A stretch of DNA of 64,000 bases. It comes from Trichoplax adhaerens. Lineage: Eukaryota; Placozoa; Uniplacotomia; Trichoplacea; Trichoplacidae. Numbering within the stretch: position 1 is the stretch's first letter; each line of letters starts with the position of its first letter. The stretch covers positions 666,695 through 730,694 of the forward strand of contig NW_002060947.1 of assembly GCF_000150275.1 (NCBI RefSeq), written 5' to 3'. A program made the position numbers and the translations under genes. Under the pieces are notes generated by a model, which had not been told where the DNA came from, did not search any database, and was given only the letters and a program-made list of their open reading frames with translations. Shown here in pieces: positions 60,701 through 64,000 of the stretch.

Positions 60701-63509
60701 GACTGTCGGTTTAACTATGCATTATAACATTGAAAATGGATATGTTTGAATGATTAAGATGATACATTAAATTTACAAAAGAGATATTATGAAATAACTA
60801 CAGATGATAGAGATTGACTGAAAGATAGTATCGTATCAAGCAAGTATTTGAAATACTTGGTACTTACGATAGATGGTAATAGTAGCAGCAAGCGATACTT
60901 TTGTTCCGGCACTATTGCTAAAACTGCACCAATATCTACCCATATCATAACTTTTGATATTTTGGATAGTCAGTTCACTGCTTCGGTAGCTACCAACAAC
61001 AGCATTGATTACTGTGTAATTGTTTACAACTTGTCCATTCTTTATCCAGGCAATAGTTGGTATCGGATTTCCAGTTCCATTACAGAGTAATTTTATTGAT
61101 TGGCCAATCAGTGCTGCCATATTACTTGGATTCGTGATGATTATAGGTAAGCCTGTACCCAAAATTGAAAGGCAATTTAGGGTCCGATAAGCTTTTAATG
61201 TAAAATGTTATCACAGAAACCGTTCAAGGTTTTAATATGAGAGATTCTATTATAGTCACAGTTAGTCTAGTTAATCATTCGTGATATCCTGCGCGTATGC
61301 GCTCGTATGCTACGCATACCAGCAAAGTTGCAAGTAAGTCCAGAAATCTCTGGGCTCATCTAGGTTTATTTCCGAATTAAAATTTATACCTTGGATAAAC
61401 TTAATAATTGTTATATTTATCCTAACTTACTTAACACAGTTAGAGTAGCTATACTGCTTGTTGCATTTCCAATACCATTAGAACAGAAGCAAACATAATT
61501 GCCGGCGTCTCCGATAACTACATTGTTTAGCTGTAATTTAATTTCACTGGATGAGAGAATGAGATATCTAGTGCTGTTAATTGTAACTTGATTTTTGAGC
61601 CAAATGCAAGTAGGAGTAGGCAGACCTTCTCCTTTACAATGAAAATTGGTAGAACTCCCTTGATTTACTTGAACATTTTGAGGATTGATAACAATACGTG
61701 GTATTTCTAATGTAGAAATTAGATAGGAAATTCATAATATTAGTTAAATGTACGGCGCTATCAACAGACATTTAGTGACAATTTAACATGCTAGATAGTC
61801 ATTTATAAAATTTAATAATAACCAAATACGTCGACATAAGCAGATTCAGTTTCATTCAGTCCTGCAGGATTGGAAAATCTACAACGATACCATCCTATGT
61901 CTTTTTCAGCTACTTTGGGAAGTGTTAGTTGACTTTCGCCATTGGAATTTGTTGTGGTGTAATTGCTGATATGAGTGGAGCCTTTGAGCCATATAACGTT
62001 AATTTGCTGATAGTTACTGCTTGCTCGACATCTTAGTATCACAGTTTGACCCTCAGATACATTTTTTGAACTTGGATGCTGGTTGATGTACAAATAATCT
62101 AGAAAAATAATTAAATTGATAATACATACCCTTCAGTCTTAACGGTTATACGATTACAAGAACTAAAGGAAGTATCTTGTTTGCTACGAAAGTAACGACT
62201 ATTTCTTTATAACGATTATTCAGTTAATTAGAATACTGACCATCCAATTCAAGGGATAGCTTAATTCCAGCTAGGAATCCAAAGGACAACCCTATTGGAC
62301 CATAACCATATTGGATTAAGGAAAATTGGACGCTAGAACTGTTGTGATTGAGCACATGTCTACCTCCATGGATGAAGACATGTGCCACCGCATATGTGCC
62401 GTTGCTAGTTTGAACTGTAACCCAACGAACATGTTGAAGGGCGCTACCATCTAATCTTAATCCATTTTTTTGGCTATCCAAAATTGCGATATTAACAAAG
62501 CGGTCAATAATCTCATCGCCATCAGTGTCTACGCTGTAAAATACATAACTCGACTGATATTGACTAATTGATGGTACAAGAATCATCATTGGATCTGAAA
62601 TAGAATGATCGGCATTTTGCCCTTTACTGTATTGAGCTACTGCACAAGGCTTGCTGCATGTTAAATACGTTCCTGTATCGCTAGCTAGATGAAATTCAAG
62701 AAATGAACCCTGAGAAATAATATGAATTTGTCCATTTAAATGCATTCGAATGCTTGTATTATCGTAAGCAGCAACAACACGAAATATATCACCAGCTGTT
62801 CTATCAGCGAAAGTTGTCAATACATAATTCTTGCCAAGAGAATTTGTTGGTAATAGCTGCTCTACAAGATATTCGCAATCAATTATTCTCACAGGTACTA
62901 ATGCACATCGATTGCCAGATTGAACGGCGACTTTCTTATTTGAGTTGATGATTGTTCCGGTTATGTCTTGATTATATCCGAAGTAGAAACTTTGCGATTT
63001 CTGTAAATTGACGATCAGATGATTACTTCGAGAATAAATGGTACCTAGATAGTTAACGTTTCGCGGGAAAATAATGCTGAGTTGGGTTTGATCTTGAGAT
63101 GCAGTAACCAAAAATTGAGACCTTTGGTACGGTGTATACGTTGCAATAACATATTGTTTGCCAAAAGCTGTTGTCGGTAAAGCAAGATATCCATCAGCTG
63201 ATAATGGGTGTACATGATATCCTTCAACAATGATATCTTGATCCGATGTCACAAGAACAGTTTTGCTACTTACTCCATTTACACTATTTTCGAGTGATAT
63301 TGGTAGCGGAATTTCTCGGTAGCTTTGTGCACTAATACTAAAAAGGCTAATGGATTTATCATAATTATTAGTAATAGTCACTTGCGCAGCTTGATTTAAA
63401 GTTGTAATAACGACAAAAGGAAAATGTGAACCATGTTGGTTTGTCGTAGCAGCCTGCATGTATCCAAGATAAAATTTCTTACCGAAATTAGTTACCGATG
63501 TCTTTAATG
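45287..63509 (-). CDS. Giant adhesion G protein-coupled receptor: IgGFc-binding domain, 17 Ig, 5 FN3, HRM, GAIN/GPS, 7TM (5' end outside window)
   Basis: One continuous minus-strand gene of about 18 kb with at least 35 exons. From the N-terminal side: an IgGFc-binding-type domain (62241-63509); 16 single-exon Ig domains (54132-62098); 5 FN3 domains (51334-53899); a further Ig (50947-51222); a two-exon HRM (50733-50843, 50524-50633); GAIN exons (about 48.8-50.45 kb); a GPS exon (48304-48424); seven-helix exons (about 45.9-48.1 kb); and a cytoplasmic tail (45.65-45.3 kb). Ectodomain exons are phase 1-1 symmetric and splice in frame; FN3-4 alone is split by a phase-0 intron. The combination of HRM, GAIN/GPS and a class B2 seven-helix region is diagnostic of adhesion GPCRs. 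The very long Ig array is hemicentin-like. The first exon (signal peptide) is not in the window and the true stop is unresolved (see the tail entry). The function is likely cell-surface recognition of a ligand or matrix with G-protein output; the ligand is unknown. Confidence 0.9.
45900..48124 (-). other. Adhesion-type seven-transmembrane region
   Basis: TM1 exon 48021-48124 (LEIITYIGCGFVVLSLLLI). TM2 exon about 47693-47824 (LQSLFTLISVNFVVNIILS). TM3 exon 47444-47594 (GVAIVLHFTVLAAFMLQLQQ, then IHVYRKL). TM4 about 46.97-47.04 kb (PLPVIPAAIVTTTAAYVI). Loop 2 and TM5 about 46.72-46.84 kb (SCWPTADPPVVLAFAIPALI). TM6 exon about 46165-46331 (LLPLLTFGWAFFTTM, then QYLFAIFSILQ, donor GTAATT). TM7 end about 45.92-45.97 kb (GLASIFFLVIKND). 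LQYLFAIF-LQG and LHF-LAAF are hallmark adhesion-GPCR phrases. The TM3 Trp usual in this class (FxWML) is Met/Gln here. Introns separate nearly every helix. Confidence 0.87.
48304..50445 (-). other. GAIN domain exons and GPS motif of the adhesion receptor
   Basis: GAIN-like exons occur at about 50.27-50.44 kb (LVSLDTTNKSAAETVI, AGELATAMSTLSKL), about 50.14-50.22 kb (INVIANTLLSYSNRYN), about 49.76-49.85 kb (FTLMDTLENIASKAE), about 49.37-49.49 kb (PVTLKLSALSLRRY) and about 48.8-48.97 kb (RNAIGINSMVLSASFYP, then LIAPLQLIFANTQ). The GPS exon is 48304-48424, phase 0 at its 3' end. It has GWGWLSSGCWVG, then TVCYCNHTTTFTTLI. The Trp, the Cys residues and the CNH-x-T motif fit the family, and autocleavage would fall between the two Thr of H-T-T. 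At least one exon between 49.0 and 49.3 kb is uncertain. Confidence 0.8.
50524..50843 (-). other. Hormone-receptor motif (HRM) encoded by two exons
   Basis: Exons 50733-50843 and 50524-50633 join in phase 1 (AGA G + GA ATT). Together they show the HRM cysteine and tryptophan order: GYCPTVI, then IRWQKIQVG, TATAPCPVPARGIASKACT, LPIWKPTD and IQCISP. The pattern C-x-W-x-G-x-A-x-PCP ... A-x-x-C ... W-x-x-P ... C is characteristic of HRM domains that precede GAIN domains in adhesion GPCRs. The second exon ends in phase 0 (ATG before GTAAGT), marking the switch from phase-1 modular exons to the GAIN region. Confidence 0.82.
50947..51222 (-). other. Membrane-proximal Ig-like domain (Ig 17) of the adhesion receptor
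   Basis: A lone Ig exon downstream of the FN3 block, 276 nt, phase 1 at both ends. It shows LTLYCSGKGDP (strand B Cys), IQWIKNG (strand C Trp) and DAGSYQCRL (strand F Cys), with a fold ending VVTVTG. Its position between FN3 domains and the HRM resembles the Ig-then-HRM order seen in some vertebrate adhesion receptors. Its separation from the main Ig array suggests it did not arise from the recent alternating duplications. Confidence 0.88.
51334..53899 (-). other. Five fibronectin type III domains of the adhesion receptor
   Basis: Exons in protein order: 53579-53899, 53095-53409, 52590-52886, then FN3-4 in two exons (52378-52448 and 51921-52167), and 51334-51651. Typical FN3 features are the strand-B Trp and the Y-x-V/I strands. 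Domain 1 has FKITWQAP, SSYNVTIWAQN and AGKGK. Domain 3 has IKVSWKPP, YYVKIKAATTAGFGP. Domain 5 has ATVVWNPP, YSIEVAASTMMGYGP. FN3-4 is unusual. It is the only one split by an internal intron (phase 0, donor GTGAGG), and the expected strand-B Trp is missing (SLRIKSN at the junction). It still ends properly with YRISLRAFTIAGPGP. The outer ends of each domain remain phase 1. Confidence 0.88.
54132..62098 (-). repeat. Array of 16 single-exon Ig-like domains in the adhesion receptor
   Basis: Exons in protein order: 61823-62098, 61431-61706, 60868-61152, 60442-60714, 60053-60328, 59524-59808, 58835-59107, 58250-58543, 57767-58042, 57287-57574, 56841-57113, 56326-56613, 55934-56206, 55510-55794, 54551-54808 and 54132-54425. 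Every length is a multiple of 3, every exon starts and ends in phase 1, and almost all have consensus AG and GTAAGT-type sites. Each has the I-set pattern: G-x-S/T at strand A', L-x-C at strand B, I/F-x-W-x-K at strand C, and D-x-G-x-Y-x-C at strand F. Examples are ITLLCSGTGNP with VSWLKSG and LYQCNFSNSIG, or LTFNCQATGNP with FIWLKGD and YVCISSNLAGN. N-glycosylation sequons are frequent. The odd member is number 1 (61823-62098), whose donor GTTATT is weak. Confidence 0.93.
54826..55509 (-). other. Longest intron within the Ig array
   Basis: The intron between Ig domains 14 and 15 is about 700 nt, while most other introns of the array are 110-420 nt. By eye it holds no additional Ig exon (no L-x-C ... 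W ... Y-x-C frame). It includes an inverted repeat near 55038-55082: GAAATTATCTTA on one arm and TAAGATAATTTTC on the other, with a loop of about 20 nt, which could fold as a hairpin in the transcript or be a remnant of a small foldback element. Confidence 0.5.
62241..63509 (-). other. IgGFc-binding-type N-terminal domain exon of the adhesion receptor
   Basis: A single exon of 1269 nt (423 codons), phase 1 at both ends: acceptor CTATAG before 63509, donor GTCAGT after 62241. It begins near NFGKKFYLGYMQAA and contains repeated halves typical of the IgGFc-binding N-terminal family: a GK.YV-ATYTPY / GKNYVLTTFADR pair, FLVTASQDQTQLSI and FRVVAAYDNTSIRM, SDQDIIVEGYHV and SKPCAVAQYSKG. The end has the family's HVFIHGGRHVLNH and YGYGPIGLSFGFLAG. 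In known animals this domain sits in secreted or surface mucin-like proteins such as FCGBP; here it caps a receptor. The family assignment is by remembered pattern, so a domain search would be decisive. Confidence 0.8.
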
Positions 63510-64000
63510 CTATAGTAAAATAAATTTAAATTGTATCAATTAACAAAATAAAACTCTTCGTATGATATTGTAATAGTAATGTTGATATGATTTACTGATG
63601 TTCGCTCTAAGAGCACTAGTTCAGCCAGAGAATATATTAGTAGCAGTGATGCGAGATAATTTTGCAATTAAGAAAGGTTAACACTAAAGAACTAGAATAA
63701 AAGTCCGATAAAGGACTACTAGATATATCTAATAATCCATGATCCAGCTAATAAATGCTCTACAACAGTTGATATGCTCTAACGGAGATAGCAAATAATA
63801 CTATTTAGTAATGTCGTCTTAAAACTATTTGAATTAATGACAGCGATGTCGCACTGCTGATTTAGGTACCGCAAGAACTTTTCAGCCTACAGTATATTAG
63901 AGACTTCTCAATTGAAGATTTGCGAATTAATACATCATAGTCATTTAATATAGTCCCTTCTGTGGTGACAAGAATGACGAAAAATTCAGTCATTTGCTAC
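63510..64000 (-). other. Intron upstream of the IgGFc-binding exon; receptor 5' end not seen
   Basis: The IgGFc-binding exon begins in phase 1 at 63509, so at least one upstream coding exon (start codon and signal peptide) must exist. In this last 491 bp I find no convincing signal-peptide exon. A 45-codon minus-strand frame near 63860-63993 starts with a hydrophobic MTEFFVILVTT but has no clear donor joining to the known exon. The missing 5' exon is most likely beyond position 64000. Confidence 0.5.

Noticed and set aside
63860-63993. Possible signal-peptide exon (MTEFFVILVTT) for the adhesion receptor
   Set aside because: The start is hydrophobic but short, the frame has no good donor at the right phase, and the rest is charged. 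Kept only as a remote possibility.

Overview
This is eukaryotic, animal-type genomic DNA. It is AT-rich, with spliced genes, GT-AG introns (many only 50-300 bp) and no operons or bacterial signals. The gene content (C2CD3, mitochondrial GATB, rhodopsin-like receptors encoded in single exons, and an adhesion-class receptor with HRM, GAIN/GPS and 7TM parts) points to an early-branching metazoan. A placozoan would fit well, but that is inference from style and content, not proof.

Layout. (1) 1-4.1 kb: a POLE4-like histone-fold gene on the minus strand sits head-to-head with a 15-exon gene for GATB, the mitochondrial glutamyl-tRNA(Gln) amidotransferase subunit B, on the plus strand. (2) 4.7-15.7 kb, minus strand: the complete centriolar gene C2CD3, with many small 5' exons and one very large 3' exon of about 3.8 kb. 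(3) 15.7-17.7 kb: simple-sequence DNA rich in TGTAC/CGTAC, followed by a 2.5-copy tandem repeat of about 240 bp. (4) 17.7-45 kb: a gene-poor stretch holding only two intronless, paralogous class-A-like GPCR genes (21.9-23.1 and 34.2-35.3 kb, both minus), separated by about 11 kb. (5) 45.3-63.5 kb, minus strand: one very large multi-exon gene for an adhesion GPCR, whose 5' end lies outside the window.

The adhesion GPCR is the most striking item. Reading exon by exon, the predicted protein has an IgGFc-binding-type N-terminal domain (one 1269-nt exon), 16 Ig-like domains (one per exon), 5 fibronectin-III domains, a 17th Ig domain, a two-exon hormone-receptor motif (HRM), a GAIN region with a GPS, seven transmembrane segments and a cytoplasmic tail. 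All ectodomain exons up to the HRM are bounded by phase-1 introns, apart from one extra intron inside FN3-4. Ig domains 1-15 mostly alternate between two recognisable subtypes, which suggests growth by duplication of a two-exon unit. I propose this gene as the candidate undescribed system: a large cell-surface recognition receptor with mucus/IgG-Fc-binding-protein-like, hemicentin-like and GPCR parts in one reading frame.

The genes do not form a functional cluster. POLE4 and GATB share a promoter interval, GATB and C2CD3 converge tail to tail, and the receptor genes form a separate minus-strand block.
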